A stretch of DNA of 64,000 bases from Streptomyces sp. NRRL F-5123 (GTDB lineage Bacteria; Actinomycetota; Actinomycetes; Streptomycetales; Streptomycetaceae). Position 1 is the stretch's first letter; the number at the start of each line of letters is the position of its first letter. The notes under the pieces are model-generated. The model did no database searches and was not told the DNA's origin. It was given only the letters and a program-made list of their open reading frames with translations. The translations under genes and the position numbers were made by a program. The DNA lies in assembly GCF_000721495.1 (NCBI RefSeq), contig NZ_JOHY01000014.1, forward strand, positions 68,697 to 132,696, given 5' to 3'. Positions 24,495-33,344 of this stretch are shown one piece after another.

Positions 24495-25540
24495 CTCCCG
24501 GCGACGAGGGCGGCACGCACCCGTCGCGACGGGCGGACGACGACGGCCGTACCACCGGCACCGTGATCGTCGCGCTGCTGGCCAACGTGCTGATCACCCT
24601 CGCCAAGGCCGTGACCGGGGCGCTCACCGCCTCCCCGGCCCTGCTCGCGGAGGCCGCGCACTCCGTCGCCGACACCCTCAACGAGGTCTTCCTGCTCGCC
24701 TCGGTCCGCCGCAGCAGGCGCCGCCCCGACGCCCGCCACCCCTTCGGCTACGGCAAGGAGCGCTACTTCTGGGCGCTGCTCGCGGCGGTCGGCATCTTCG
24801 TCACCGGCGGCTGCTTCTCCTTCTACCAGGGCCTCCACGCCTGGTTCACGCCCGAGCGCCAGTCCACCGCCGGCTTCGTGGCCACCTACGCGGTCCTGGG
24901 GGTCGCGCTCGCCGCCGAGGGCACGTCGCTGCTGCGCGCCACCGCCCAGCTGCGGGCGAGGGCGCGGGCCCACGGCCGCACCCTCGCCCGGGAGGTCGCC
25001 GCGAGCGACGACCCGACCGTGCGCACCGTCTTCGCCGAGGACGCCACCGCGGTCCTCGGCGTGCTGCTCGCCGCCGCCGGTGTGCTCGGCCACCAGCTGA
25101 CCGGCTCGCAGCGCTGGGAGGCCGCCGCCGCGCTGGCCATCGCCGTCCTGCTGGTGCTCGTCGCGTACGTCCTCGGCCGCGCCACCCGCGACCTGCTCGT
25201 CGGCCAGGCCGCCGACCCGCATCAGCAGCGGGAGGCGTACGGCATCCTCGCCGAGCAGCCCGAGATCGACACGGTCACCGCGCTGCAGACCATGCGCCTG
25301 GGCGTCGACACCGCGTTGCTCGCCGCCCGCGTCGACCTGCGGGCGGGCATCGACAGCGAGGAGGTCGAGGAGGTCAGCGTGCGCATCAAGGCCGAGCTCC
25401 ACCGCCGCTGCCCGGCCTTCACCGAGATCTTCCTCGACATCGTCGACGCCGACACGGCCGACCGCGCCCGTGCCGCGGCCCACCGCCGAGCGCTCGACCG
25501 CGCGGCTGCGGCCCAGGACGACTCCGACCCGCCCGCCTGA
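24491..25540 (+). CDS. Cation diffusion facilitator transporter
   Basis: Encodes 349 residues. Six membrane helices occupy residues 18-235: VIVALLANVLITLAKAVTGAL, SPALLAEAAHSVADTLNEVFLL with the HxxxD metal ligands, HPFGYGKERYFWALLAAVGIF, then EDATAVLGVLLAAAGVLGHQL with the second site. A cytoplasmic domain of about 95 residues ends the protein. CDF proteins export Zn2+, Fe2+, Mn2+ or Co2+ in exchange for protons. The N-terminus is uncertain because GTG at 24491 lacks a ribosome binding site and overlaps the preceding short frame. Confidence 0.87.
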   Translation: MTPGDEGGTHPSRRADDDGRTTGTVIVALLANVLITLAKAVTGALTASPALLAEAAHSVADTLNEVFLLASVRRSRRRPDARHPFGYGKERYFWALLAAVGIFVTGGCFSFYQGLHAWFTPERQSTAGFVATYAVLGVALAAEGTSLLRATAQLRARARAHGRTLAREVAASDDPTVRTVFAEDATAVLGVLLAAAGVLGHQLTGSQRWEAAAALAIAVLLVLVAYVLGRATRDLLVGQAADPHQQREAYGILAEQPEIDTVTALQTMRLGVDTALLAARVDLRAGIDSEEVEEVSVRIKAELHRRCPAFTEIFLDIVDADTADRARAAAHRRALDRAAAAQDDSDPPA

Positions 25541-26126
25541 AGTCGCGGCTTCTGCACGGGCGGGGCTGCCCGCGCGGCCCCCGCGTTCGACGCACGCTTC
25601 CCCCCCGCGGGCGACGGTGCCCCGCCCGCAACCGTGCTCCCCGCGGCCCGGGTGCTCCCGGAGACGGCCGCACCGCCGGGCGAGCGGGGGTGGCGGGGCA
25701 CTGCGCGGCCGGTCCCGCCCCTGCCGACGGGTCGGGGGCGAGCGACCAACTCTTCGGGGCCTTGGGAACCCGCGCTGGCGGTGCTCCCGGAAACGCCGCA
25801 CCGCCGGGCGAGCGGGGTCGGCGGGGCACTGCGCGGTCGGTCCCGCCACCCCCGGAAGTCCGCGGCAGCCATCTCCTCGGGGTGGTCACGGCCCGCGCTC
25901 CGGCGAGGGGACACCGCACGTGGCAGCCACCGGGGCGGGGGCCCTGGACAGCAGCCTGCCCCTCTCCTGCCGCGCAGCGGGAGGCAGCCCGGAACCCCTA
26001 CGCCGCACGAGCGGCCCGCGCGGGGTTTCCGGCGCGGCGCCCGGGACAGACGGTGGCCATGGCGTAGCCCATGCGTAGGAGTGGCCGCCGGGCGTCGGCC
26101 CGGACGGCGCGGGAGGAGGCCGGGAC
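25541..26126. other. Intergenic region with a duplicated segment
   Basis: No gene is supported in these 586 bases: the open frames are Arg/Pro/Gly-rich and change character every few dozen codons. The stretch holds a 69-bp imperfect direct repeat (see 25651-25847) and, in the last 20 bases, the GGAGGAGG ribosome binding site of the antiporter operon. Confidence 0.6.
25651..25847. repeat. 69-bp imperfect direct repeat
   Basis: The segment 25651-25719 (starting GGTGCTCCCGGAGACG and ending GGTCCCGCC) recurs at 25780-25847 with five or six differences. The shared core includes GCACCGCCGGGCGAGCGGGG followed by CGGGGCACTGCGCGG. The copies are 60 bases apart in the same orientation and contain no recognisable coding sequence; they may be members of an intergenic repeat family. 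Confidence 0.7.
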
Positions 26127-26636
26127 GTGTCCAGTACCCACCGCGCGCTCGCCGCCTCGATCGCCACCGTCCTGGCGTGGACGGCCCTCCTCCTCGTCCT
26201 CTACGTCGTCCTCATCTCGGCCGTCACCCCGCTGGAGTGGGCCGTCGGCGGCGCCCTCGCCCTCCTGGGCGGCTGCGCCGCGGACGCCGTGCGCCGCGCG
26301 GAGCGGCCCGCGGTCCGCGCGGACCGCCGCACCGCCGCGGCGCTCGCCGCCCTGCCCGCGGCCCTGCTGCGCGAGACGGCGGAGCTGGCCTCCGCCGTCT
26401 CGCGCGCCCTGTTCCGCCGCGACGGCGGGTCCGCCGACGACGGTCCGGTCGTCCTACGCCTCCCCGCGGGGGGCGACCCCGCCGTCGTCGCGGTACTGCT
26501 GTCCGCGACGCCCGGCACCTGCGTCGTCGACATCGCCCCCGGCCGCGCCCCGGAGCTGGCCGTCCATCTGCTCGGCGGCCCCGCCCGGAAGGCCTCACCG
26601 GTCGAGCGGGCCCTCGGTGTGCGGCGGCCGGCGTGA
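26127..26636 (+). CDS. Na+/H+ antiporter subunit E (MrpE-like)
   Basis: Encodes 169 residues. Two N-terminal membrane helices (LAASIATVLAWTALLLVLYVVL and PLEWAVGGALALLGGCAAD) are followed by a soluble domain, as in MrpE/MnhE, here with longer C-terminal text (VLRLPAGGDPAVVAVLLSAT). It opens a seven-gene operon whose members all overlap by four bases or nearly so. GTG at 26127 has GGAGGAGG upstream. The subunit is accessory in Mrp complexes, needed for assembly and activity. Confidence 0.75.
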   Translation: MSSTHRALAASIATVLAWTALLLVLYVVLISAVTPLEWAVGGALALLGGCAADAVRRAERPAVRADRRTAAALAALPAALLRETAELASAVSRALFRRDGGSADDGPVVLRLPAGGDPAVVAVLLSATPGTCVVDIAPGRAPELAVHLLGGPARKASPVERALGVRRPA

Positions 26637-26926
26637 ACGCCTGGCTGCTCGCCGCCTGCGTGCTGCTGCCCGCGGGCGTCGGCCCGTGCCTGTGGCGGGC
26701 CTGCCGCGGCGCGCCCGCGCAGCGCCTCACGGCGACCTCGCTCGCGGGCACCATGGCGGTCGCCGTCTTCCTGCTGGCCGCACGCGGTGTGCACCGCACG
26801 TCCTACGTGGACGTCGCCCTCGTCGCGGCCGTGCTCGCGCCGACGTCCACGCTGGTGTACGCCCGCTGCCTGGCGGGCGGTTCGGCCGGGGCCCGCCCTT
26901 CCGGCGAGACGGAGGACGCGCGATGA
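26633..26926 (+). CDS. Antiporter subunit F (MrpF-like)
   Basis: Encodes 97 residues with three membrane helices (NAWLLAACVLLPAGVGPCLW, LTATSLAGTMAVAVFLLAA, SYVDVALVAAVLAPTSTLVYARCL), the size and layout of MrpF. GTG at 26633 overlaps the subunit E stop and its own stop overlaps subunit G. The conserved RL.A....G motif of helix 2 is visible as QRLTATSLAGT. Confidence 0.78.
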   Translation: MNAWLLAACVLLPAGVGPCLWRACRGAPAQRLTATSLAGTMAVAVFLLAARGVHRTSYVDVALVAAVLAPTSTLVYARCLAGGSAGARPSGETEDAR

Positions 26927-27261
26927 GCGCGGCCCACGTCCTCGCGCTGGCCCTGCTGTGGTGCGGCGCCGCCGCCCTGCTGCTGGCCGCCGCGGCGCTC
27001 GCGGTGCTGCCCACCGCGTACGGCAGGCTGCACGCGCTCGCGCCCGCGACCGGCCTCGGCATCCCGCTGCTGTGCCTCGGGCTCGCGGTGGACGCGGGCG
27101 CCGGCCGGGCGGCGGCGAAGCTGCTGGTCATCGGCGCGCTCACTGCCGTGTCCGGGCCGGTCGTCACGATCGTCATCGGCCGCACGATGATCCGCACCGG
27201 CGCGGCGCCCGCACCCGCGGGACGGGCGGAGACAGCGACGGAGGAGGAGCCCCCGACGTGA
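26923..27261 (+). CDS. Antiporter subunit G (MrpG-like)
   Basis: Encodes 112 residues. Three membrane helices contain the MrpG signature LPTAYGRLHALAPATGLGIPLL; the third is KLLVIGALTAVSGPVVTIVIGRTM. ATG at 26923 overlaps the F stop as ATGA, and its stop overlaps the next GTG. It is an accessory subunit of the Mrp complex. Confidence 0.82.
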   Translation: MSAAHVLALALLWCGAAALLLAAAALAVLPTAYGRLHALAPATGLGIPLLCLGLAVDAGAGRAAAKLLVIGALTAVSGPVVTIVIGRTMIRTGAAPAPAGRAETATEEEPPT

Positions 27262-27572
27262 ACACCCCGGTGGCGGCAGCCGACTTCCTCGTCGGCGCCG
27301 CGCTCGTCCTGGTGGTGGCCGCCGCCACCGCTGCCGCCCTCACCCGCGACCCGGTGCGCCAGTCGGTGCTGCTCTCGGCGCTCGGCGTGTGCCTGTCCCT
27401 GCTGTTCCTCCTGGTGCAGGCGCCCGACGTGGCCCTGTCCCAGCTCGCGGTGGGCAGCGCGATCACCCCGCTGCTGGTCCTGCTGACGGTCCGCAAGGTC
27501 CGCCGCGGCGCGCGCGGCCGGCCCGGGGAGGGCGGCGGTGCGGCGGAGCGCGAGCAGGGGAGCGGGCGGTGA
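27258..27572 (+). CDS. DUF4040 protein (C-terminal MrpA segment)
   Basis: Encodes 104 residues with two or three membrane helices: FLVGAALVLVVAAATAAALTRDP, VLLSALGVCLSLLFLLVQAPDVALSQLAVGSAITPLLVLLTV. The LLQAPDVALTQ-type motif belongs to the DUF4040 segment that in ordinary Mrp systems forms the C-terminal part of the large subunit A; here it is a separate gene, as in group II/archaeal-type Mrp and membrane hydrogenase modules. Start and stop overlap both neighbours. Confidence 0.8.
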   Translation: MNTPVAAADFLVGAALVLVVAAATAAALTRDPVRQSVLLSALGVCLSLLFLLVQAPDVALSQLAVGSAITPLLVLLTVRKVRRGARGRPGEGGGAAEREQGSGR

Positions 27573-28339
27573 ACCGGCGCGCCCGCGGCGTCGCCTTCCT
27601 GGCCGCCGCCGCCGTTTTCGCGGTCTTCTTCACGCTCGCCTGCACCGGCCTGCCGCACTTCGGCACAGCCGACCACCCGTACGGCACCAGGGCAGTAGCC
27701 GCAGCGGTGCGGCAGCACACCGCGAACGTGATCTCGTCCGTCAACTTCGACCAGCGCGCCCTGGACACCCTCGGCGAGGAGTCCATCCTCTTCGGCGCGG
27801 TCCTCGGCTCCGTCGTGCTGCTGCGCCGGGCACGCGACGAGGACCGCGCCGAGCCCGCGCCGCGCCCCGTCCTGCCGTCCACGCTGCTGCTCGGGGCAGG
27901 CCTGCTGCCGGTGACGGTGCTGGTGGGCGGGTACGTCGTGGCGCACGGCCAGCTCAGTCCGGGCGGCGGCTTCCAGGGCGGTGTGCTGCTCGCTACGGGG
28001 CTGCACCTGGCGTACGTCGCGGCCGACTACCGGGTGCTGCGCCGGGTGCGCCCGCTCGCGGTCTTCGCCGCGCTGGACGCGATCGGCGCGGGGGCCTTCA
28101 CCGCGCTCGGCTTCGCCGGGCTGATCGCGGGCGGCGCCTTCCTGGAGAACGTGCTGCCGCTGGGCACCTTCAACCAGCTGGCCTCCGGCGGTCTGGTACC
28201 GCTGGTGAACGCCGCCGTCGGGGTGGAGGTCGCCTCCGGGGTGATCGTGCTGGTCGCGCAGTTCCTCGACCAGGCCGTGGAGATCGACGAGCGTGCCGCG
28301 CGCGACGCCGGACGGCGCGCAGGGGGTGACGGCCTGTGA
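27569..28339 (+). CDS. Antiporter subunit B (MrpB-like, with N-terminal extension)
   Basis: Encodes 256 residues. The first 90 residues include one helix and VRQHTANVISSVNFDQRALDTLGEESILFGAVLGSVVLL, which is the part normally found at the end of MrpA (DUF/MbhE-like). The rest is MrpB: LLPVTVLVGGYVVAHGQLSPGGGFQGGVLLATGLHLAYV, then LPLGTFNQLASGGLVPLVNAAVGVEVASG. So segments of A are here distributed between this gene and the DUF4040 gene. It overlaps its neighbours by four bases. Confidence 0.85.
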   Translation: MNRRARGVAFLAAAAVFAVFFTLACTGLPHFGTADHPYGTRAVAAAVRQHTANVISSVNFDQRALDTLGEESILFGAVLGSVVLLRRARDEDRAEPAPRPVLPSTLLLGAGLLPVTVLVGGYVVAHGQLSPGGGFQGGVLLATGLHLAYVAADYRVLRRVRPLAVFAALDAIGAGAFTALGFAGLIAGGAFLENVLPLGTFNQLASGGLVPLVNAAVGVEVASGVIVLVAQFLDQAVEIDERAARDAGRRAGGDGL

Positions 28340-28680
28340 ACCTGCTGCCCTTCCTCGCGGCCGGGTGGATCTTCCTCGTCGGGGTGTACGGCATGGTGAC
28401 CAGCCGCAACCTGGTGCATGCCGTCGGCTGCCTGGCGGTGGCGCAGTCCTCGACGTACGTGCTGCTGCTCGGCATCGGCTACCGGCGCGGCGGAACCGCG
28501 CCGGTCTTCTCGGACGTCCCCGTCGGCACGACTGTCGTCGACCCGGTGGTGCAGGCCCTGGTCCTGACCGACGTCGTCGTCGGGGCGACCGTCACCGCGC
28601 TGCTGCTGAGCCTGGTCATCCAGATCCGCAAGCGCACCGGGACGGTGGACCCGGAAGCGCTCACCGACCTGAAGGGCTGA
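28336..28680 (+). CDS. Antiporter subunit C (MrpC/NuoK-like)
   Basis: Encodes 114 residues with three helices: FLAAGWIFLVGVYGMVTSRNLVHAVGCLAVAQSSTYVLLLGIG, and VVDPVVQALVLTDVVVGATVTALLLSLVIQI. The DPVVQALVLTDVVVGAT stretch is the signature of MrpC and NuoK, including the conserved loop. GTG at 28336 overlaps the B stop. Nine bases separate it from subunit D. Confidence 0.88.
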   Translation: MNLLPFLAAGWIFLVGVYGMVTSRNLVHAVGCLAVAQSSTYVLLLGIGYRRGGTAPVFSDVPVGTTVVDPVVQALVLTDVVVGATVTALLLSLVIQIRKRTGTVDPEALTDLKG

Positions 28681-28689
28681 GGCGCTCGC

Positions 28690-30558
28690 GTGCCGTCCTC
28701 CGGAGGGGGAACCGCCGACCTGCTGCCGCTCGCCGTGGCGCTCCCGCTGCTGGGCGCCGCGGTGCTGGTGCTGGCCGGGCGGGTACTGCCGCGTACCGGG
28801 ACGGACGTGCTCGCCACCGCCTTCGCCGCCGGTACCGCCGCCGAGATCGCCGTGCTGTGGGCGCGGACCGGGGGCGCAGGCGGGCGCGTGGTGTCCTGGG
28901 CCGGGGGCTGGACTCCGCAAGGCGGGCAAGGGGGACACAGCGTCGGCATCGTCCTGGTCGCCGACCGGCTCGGCGCCGGGCTCGCGCTGCTCGTCGCCCT
29001 GCTCGTCGTGGCCGTACTCGTCTACTCCTGGCGCTACTTCGACGAGCCGCCCGCCCGGCACCGCGGCACCTTCCCCGCGCTGCTGCTGCTCTTCGAGGCG
29101 GGCATGTGCGGCTTCGCGCTCACCGGCGACCTCTTCGACGCGTTCGTCTTCTTCGAGCTGATGGGCGTCGTCGCCTACGCCCTGACGGGCTTCCGCATCG
29201 AGGACCCGCGCCCGCTGCACGGCGCCCTCACCTTCGGGGTCGTCAACTCGCTGGCCGCGTACTGCTCGCTGCTCGGCATCGGGCTGCTCTACGCCCGCAC
29301 CGGCGAGCTGGGCATGGCCCAGATCGGCGCCGCCCTGTCCGGCCACCGCACCGACGCGCTCACCGTCACCGCCTTCGTACTCGTCATGGTGGGGCTGCTG
29401 GTGAAGGCCGCGATCGTGCCCTTCCACTTCTGGCTGCCGGACGCGCACGCCGTGGCGCCCACGCCGGTGTGCATGCTGATGTCCGGTGTGATGGTCGAGC
29501 TGGGCCTGTACGGCGCCGCGCGCGTCCAGCTCACGGTCTTCGCGGGCCCCGGCGGCATCCCGGCGGAAGCCGTCACCCGCACCCTGGGCACGCTCGGCGC
29601 GCTGACCGCCCTCACCGGCGCCGTGATGTGCTGGCAGCAGCGGCACCTCAAGCGGATGCTGGCCTTCTCCACCATCGCGCACTCGGGGCTGTGGCTGCTG
29701 GCCCTGAGCCTGCACGGCGCCGCCGCGACCGCCGGCACCGCGCTCTACGTCGCCGGACATGCCGGGGTCAAGGCGGCGCTGTTCGGCCTGACCGGCGTGC
29801 TGCTCGACCGGCACGGATCGGTCGACGAGCACGGCCTGTACGGCACGGAGCGCGGCTCGCCGTACACCGGTGCGCTCTTCCTCACCGGGGCACTCGCACT
29901 CGCCGGGCTGCCGCCGTTCGGCACCGCGCTGGGAAAGGCGGTCGCCGAGCACGCCGCCGGGGAGCACCTGGCGTGGCTGCCCGTCCTCTACGTCCTGGTG
30001 TCGGCGCTGACCGGCGGCGCCGTCCTGCGCGCGGGCCTGCGCATCTTCCGCGGCGCCGGGCCGCGGCCCGAACCGAGCCACTCCGATGTCGAGACCAGCG
30101 GTTCGGGCGAGGAGCCCGAGGTGCGCGACCCGCGGCGCAGGGTGCCGCGCACCATGACCGCAGTGCCCGCCGCCCTGCTGCTGGGCGCGCTCGCGGTCGG
30201 CCTGTGGCCGGCCGCAGGGCGGTCGCTCGCCACCGCGGCTGCCGCCTTCACCGACCGCGCCGGCTACCTGGCGCAAGTCCGTGGCGCGGCCGCCGTACCG
30301 CTGCCGCCCGCGGCCCCGGCCGCCGCGTGGACCCTGTCCGGCGTGCTGCTCGGCCTGCTCTCCGCCGCGTCCGCGGGGGCCGTCGCGCTGCTGGCGCTGC
30401 ACCCCGTGGGCCGTTCGCTGCGTTCGGCGGTGCGGTCCGCCGAGAGGCGGTTGGTCGTGCCGCTGCGCCGCCTGCACTCCGGGCACATCGGCGACTACGT
30501 CGCCTGGCTGATGGTGGGCCTGGCCGGGCTCCTGGTGGCCCTCGCGGCGCAGCTCTGA
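28690..30558 (+). CDS. Antiporter subunit D (MrpD/NuoN-like proton channel)
   Basis: Encodes 622 residues with about 14-16 membrane helices, the proton-conducting transporter family of complex I subunits. Key text: [44 protein letters not shown] with the helix 5 glutamate, [43 protein letters not shown] with the helix 7 lysine, and [23 protein letters not shown] polar loop about residues 455-490 interrupts the C-terminal region. It is the only antiporter-like subunit in this operon; no MrpA large subunit is present. Confidence 0.9.
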   Translation: MPSSGGGTADLLPLAVALPLLGAAVLVLAGRVLPRTGTDVLATAFAAGTAAEIAVLWARTGGAGGRVVSWAGGWTPQGGQGGHSVGIVLVADRLGAGLALLVALLVVAVLVYSWRYFDEPPARHRGTFPALLLLFEAGMCGFALTGDLFDAFVFFELMGVVAYALTGFRIEDPRPLHGALTFGVVNSLAAYCSLLGIGLLYARTGELGMAQIGAALSGHRTDALTVTAFVLVMVGLLVKAAIVPFHFWLPDAHAVAPTPVCMLMSGVMVELGLYGAARVQLTVFAGPGGIPAEAVTRTLGTLGALTALTGAVMCWQQRHLKRMLAFSTIAHSGLWLLALSLHGAAATAGTALYVAGHAGVKAALFGLTGVLLDRHGSVDEHGLYGTERGSPYTGALFLTGALALAGLPPFGTALGKAVAEHAAGEHLAWLPVLYVLVSALTGGAVLRAGLRIFRGAGPRPEPSHSDVETSGSGEEPEVRDPRRRVPRTMTAVPAALLLGALAVGLWPAAGRSLATAAAAFTDRAGYLAQVRGAAAVPLPPAAPAAAWTLSGVLLGLLSAASAGAVALLALHPVGRSLRSAVRSAERRLVVPLRRLHSGHIGDYVAWLMVGLAGLLVALAAQL

Positions 30559-30644
30559 GCCGTGGGGGGAGAGGGAAGTGGGCCAGGAAAAGTGGCCCGG
30601 AGTGGGCCTGACCACCGGTCCGCCCGCCCCGTAGCGTCGCCTGT

Positions 30645-31901
30645 GTGACGACCCACCCGCAGCGCGGACTCGCGCTGGCCCAGCTCGCCAACTCCGTCGG
30701 TGACGGCGCCTTCTACACGACGTCGGCGCTGTACTTCACCCGGGTCGCCGGGGTGTCCGCCGGGCGCGTCGGGCTCGGTCTGACCCTCGCCTGGGCCGCC
30801 GGCTCGCTCGTCGGCGTACCGCTCGGCCGGATCGCCGACCGGCGCGGGCCGCGCGGCACCTCGGTGCTGCTGGCGCTGACCACCTCGGCGGCGGTGGGCT
30901 CCTTCCTGGTGGTGCAGGGCTTCGCCGCGTTCCTCGCCGTCGCCTGCGCCTACACGGCCGCGCAGTCGGGCCTGGCGGCCTCCCGGCAGGCGCTGCTGGC
31001 CCGCCTGGTGCCCGCCGGTGAGCGCACCCGGCTGCTGGCCCGGCTCCAGGCGACGCTCAACGGCGGCCTCGCGGTGGGCGCCGCCGTCGGCGGGCTCGCG
31101 CTGGGCGTCGGGACGGCACTCGCCTACCGGGCCGCGCTGGGACTGGACGCGCTGTGCTTCCTCGGCTGCGCGGTACTCCTGCTGCGCCTGCCCGCGGTCC
31201 GGGCCGCGGGTGCGGCTCCGGCCGCGGGACCGGCCCGGCGGCCGGGGATCCTGCGGGACCGGCCGTACGCGCTGGTGGCGCTGCTCAACACGGTCCTGAT
31301 GCTGCGGCTCCCGCTGCTCAGCCTGGCGCTGCCGCTGTGGATCACCGAGCGCACCGGGGCACCGGCGTGGCTGGCGTCCGGCCTGTTCGTCCTCAACACC
31401 CTCGCGGTCACGCTCTTCCAGGTGCGCACCGCGCGCGCCGTCACCGGACTCGACAGCGCCCTGCGGGCGGTGCGGCTGTCGGGCGTGGTGATGCTCGCCT
31501 GCTGCGCGGTCTTCGCCCTGTCGGCGGGGCGCTCCGCGGGGCCCGCGACGGCCGTCCTGCTTGCCGCGGCCGTGCTGCAGGTCATCGCCGAGATGCAGCA
31601 GTCCGCGGGTTCCTGGCAGCTGTCCTTCGACCTGGCCCCCGCGGACCGGATGGGCGAGTACCAGGGCTTCTTCGGCACCGGCGTGACCGTCGCCCGCACG
31701 CTGGGCCCCCTGGTGCTGACCACCCTGCTGCTGGACTGGGGCACCCCTGGCTGGCTGCTGCTCGGCGCTCTCATGGCGGGGGCCGCCTGGGCCACGGGTC
31801 CGGCCGCCCGCTGGGCGGACCGGGGCAGGACGGCACGTGAAGCGAGCAGCGGCACGACCACCGCCGGGCGCCTGGAGCCGGCCGGTGGCCTCCGCGCGTG
31901 A
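30645..31901 (+). CDS. MFS transporter
   Basis: Encodes 418 residues with 12 predicted helices. GVPLGRIADRRGPRGTSVLL is the family motif A between helices 2 and 3. Specific similarity is to small streptomycete efflux-type MFS proteins without known substrate. GTG at 30645 has no ribosome binding site, but GTAGCGT seven bases upstream fits a leaderless promoter. It is separate from the Mrp operon, 87 bases downstream. Confidence 0.82.
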   Translation: MTTHPQRGLALAQLANSVGDGAFYTTSALYFTRVAGVSAGRVGLGLTLAWAAGSLVGVPLGRIADRRGPRGTSVLLALTTSAAVGSFLVVQGFAAFLAVACAYTAAQSGLAASRQALLARLVPAGERTRLLARLQATLNGGLAVGAAVGGLALGVGTALAYRAALGLDALCFLGCAVLLLRLPAVRAAGAAPAAGPARRPGILRDRPYALVALLNTVLMLRLPLLSLALPLWITERTGAPAWLASGLFVLNTLAVTLFQVRTARAVTGLDSALRAVRLSGVVMLACCAVFALSAGRSAGPATAVLLAAAVLQVIAEMQQSAGSWQLSFDLAPADRMGEYQGFFGTGVTVARTLGPLVLTTLLLDWGTPGWLLLGALMAGAAWATGPAARWADRGRTAREASSGTTTAGRLEPAGGLRA

Positions 31902-32216
31902 GCAGCGGCAGCAAGTCCGGTCGGCGCCCTGCGGACTGGAGGGCAGCCGGTGCGGCGCCGCCCGTCCCGGAAGGGCTCGGCGGGCGGGGAGTGGAGGCGA
32001 CGGTCCCGGCCGATGCGGAGGCGCGGATGAGCACCACCGGGCACGGGAGCCGTGCGGGCCGGTCGTTCGCCTTTGGGGGCACCCGCCGGACGCGTCCCGG
32101 GCGGCGGACGTCCGGCGCGCGGACGGCCGGGGAGCGCTTGCGGGTCCGCCCCGCCCGGCTGCGGGAAGAGGGGCCGGGCGTGCCCTTGCAGTCCGGCCGT
32201 CCGCGCCCGACGGGGT
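31902..32216. other. Intergenic, no gene seen
   Basis: The 315 bases between the MFS gene and the convergent enolase-superfamily gene contain open frames on both strands, but all are Arg/Gly/Pro-rich and resemble nothing. One of them starts with GTGA at the MFS stop yet runs into the convergent gene. I see no strong hairpin. Confidence 0.5.
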
Positions 32217-33344
32217 TCAGGCGTCGCGGTACGGCTCGGCATCCGGCCCGCGCAGCTCCATCCCGTGACCGGGGGAGCCGTCGGCGCCCGGGCGGACCGT
32301 GCCGCCCGTCGGGTCGAGACAGCCGCTGAAGAGCGCCCGTTCGATCCTGACGTGGTCGTGGAACCACTCCATGTGGCGGAGGTTGGGCACCGCCGCGGCG
32401 GCGTGCGCGTGCAGGTGGGGCGCGCAGTGGGCGGACACCTGGAGCCCGCGCGCCTCCGCGAGGGCCGCTGCCCGCAGCCACACGGTGACGCCCCCGCAGC
32501 GGGTGACGTCGGCTTGGAGACAGTCGACCGCGCCCGCCGCGAGCATCTGCTCGAAGTAGGCGAGCGTGTAGCCGTACTCGCCCGCTGCGACGTCGGGACG
32601 TACCGCGTCGCGCACCCGGGCCAGGCCTGTGAGGTCGTCGGAGGAGACAGGCTCCTCGAACCACGTGACGTCCTCGGCGTCGAGGTGGGCGGCGAGGCGG
32701 ACGGCCTGCTTGGCGGTGTAGCCGCCGTTGGCGTCCACGTAGAGCTCCGCTGCTCCCGCGGAGCGGCGGGCCGCACTGATCCGCTGCCGGTCGCGTCCCT
32801 CGGCGGTGCCCCAGGACTCGCCGATCTTGATCTTCACCCGCGGGATATCGGACTCCTCGGTCCAGGTGCGAATCTGCCGGTCCTGCTCGGCTTCGCCGTA
32901 GGTGGTGAAGCCGCCGCTGCCGTAGACCGGGACCTCGTCGCGGGCAGCTCCGAGCACAGACACCAGGGGCAGGCCGAGCAGTCGCGCCTTGAGGTCCCAC
33001 AGGGCGATGTCGACCGCCGAGACCGCGTGCCCCGCGATGCCCGGCCGGGCGGCGTTGCGCACCGCCCGGGTCATCGCCTCGTTGGCGGCGGGCACGTCCC
33101 ACACCGCACGGCCGGTGACGGCCGGCGCGAGGTGGGTGTCCACCACGGTTGCGGCTGCGGGGGAGCCGTACGTCCACCCGAGGCCGGTGACGCCTGCGGC
33201 CTCGGCGTGGACCGTCACCAGCGTCGTGGCGTCCCAGGTCAGCGTGCCGTCGGCCTCGGGACGTTCGGCCGGCACGGTCCAGACGGCGGTCCGCAGCGAC
33301 TCGACGTGCGGCGGGTCGCCACCGGCACCGGAGGCGGCGGTCAC
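32217..33344 (-). CDS. Enolase-superfamily dehydratase/racemase
   Basis: Encodes 375 residues of the mandelate racemase/muconate lactonizing fold. RVKIKIGESWG holds the KxK catalytic lysines, metal ligands appear in LYVDANGGYT (Asp), TWFEEPVSSDD (Glu) and AGEYGYT (Glu), and LQVSAHCAPHLHAHAAAAVPN supplies the His. This pattern fits sugar-acid dehydratases or related racemases. GTG at 33344 overlaps the stop of the decayed oxidase gene upstream (GTGA), suggesting that the pair was once an operon for sugar- or hydroxy-acid breakdown. Confidence 0.87.
   Translation of the reverse strand: MTAASGAGGDPPHVESLRTAVWTVPAERPEADGTLTWDATTLVTVHAEAAGVTGLGWTYGSPAAATVVDTHLAPAVTGRAVWDVPAANEAMTRAVRNAARPGIAGHAVSAVDIALWDLKARLLGLPLVSVLGAARDEVPVYGSGGFTTYGEAEQDRQIRTWTEESDIPRVKIKIGESWGTAEGRDRQRISAARRSAGAAELYVDANGGYTAKQAVRLAAHLDAEDVTWFEEPVSSDDLTGLARVRDAVRPDVAAGEYGYTLAYFEQMLAAGAVDCLQADVTRCGGVTVWLRAAALAEARGLQVSAHCAPHLHAHAAAAVPNLRHMEWFHDHVRIERALFSGCLDPTGGTVRPGADGSPGHGMELRGPDAEPYRDA

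Noticed and set aside
31898..32329. 143-codon frame starting with a GTGA overlap at the MFS stop
   Set aside because: Composition is Arg/Gly/Pro-rich, it runs 113 bases into the convergent enolase-superfamily gene, and it has no recognisable segment; the overlap is probably chance.
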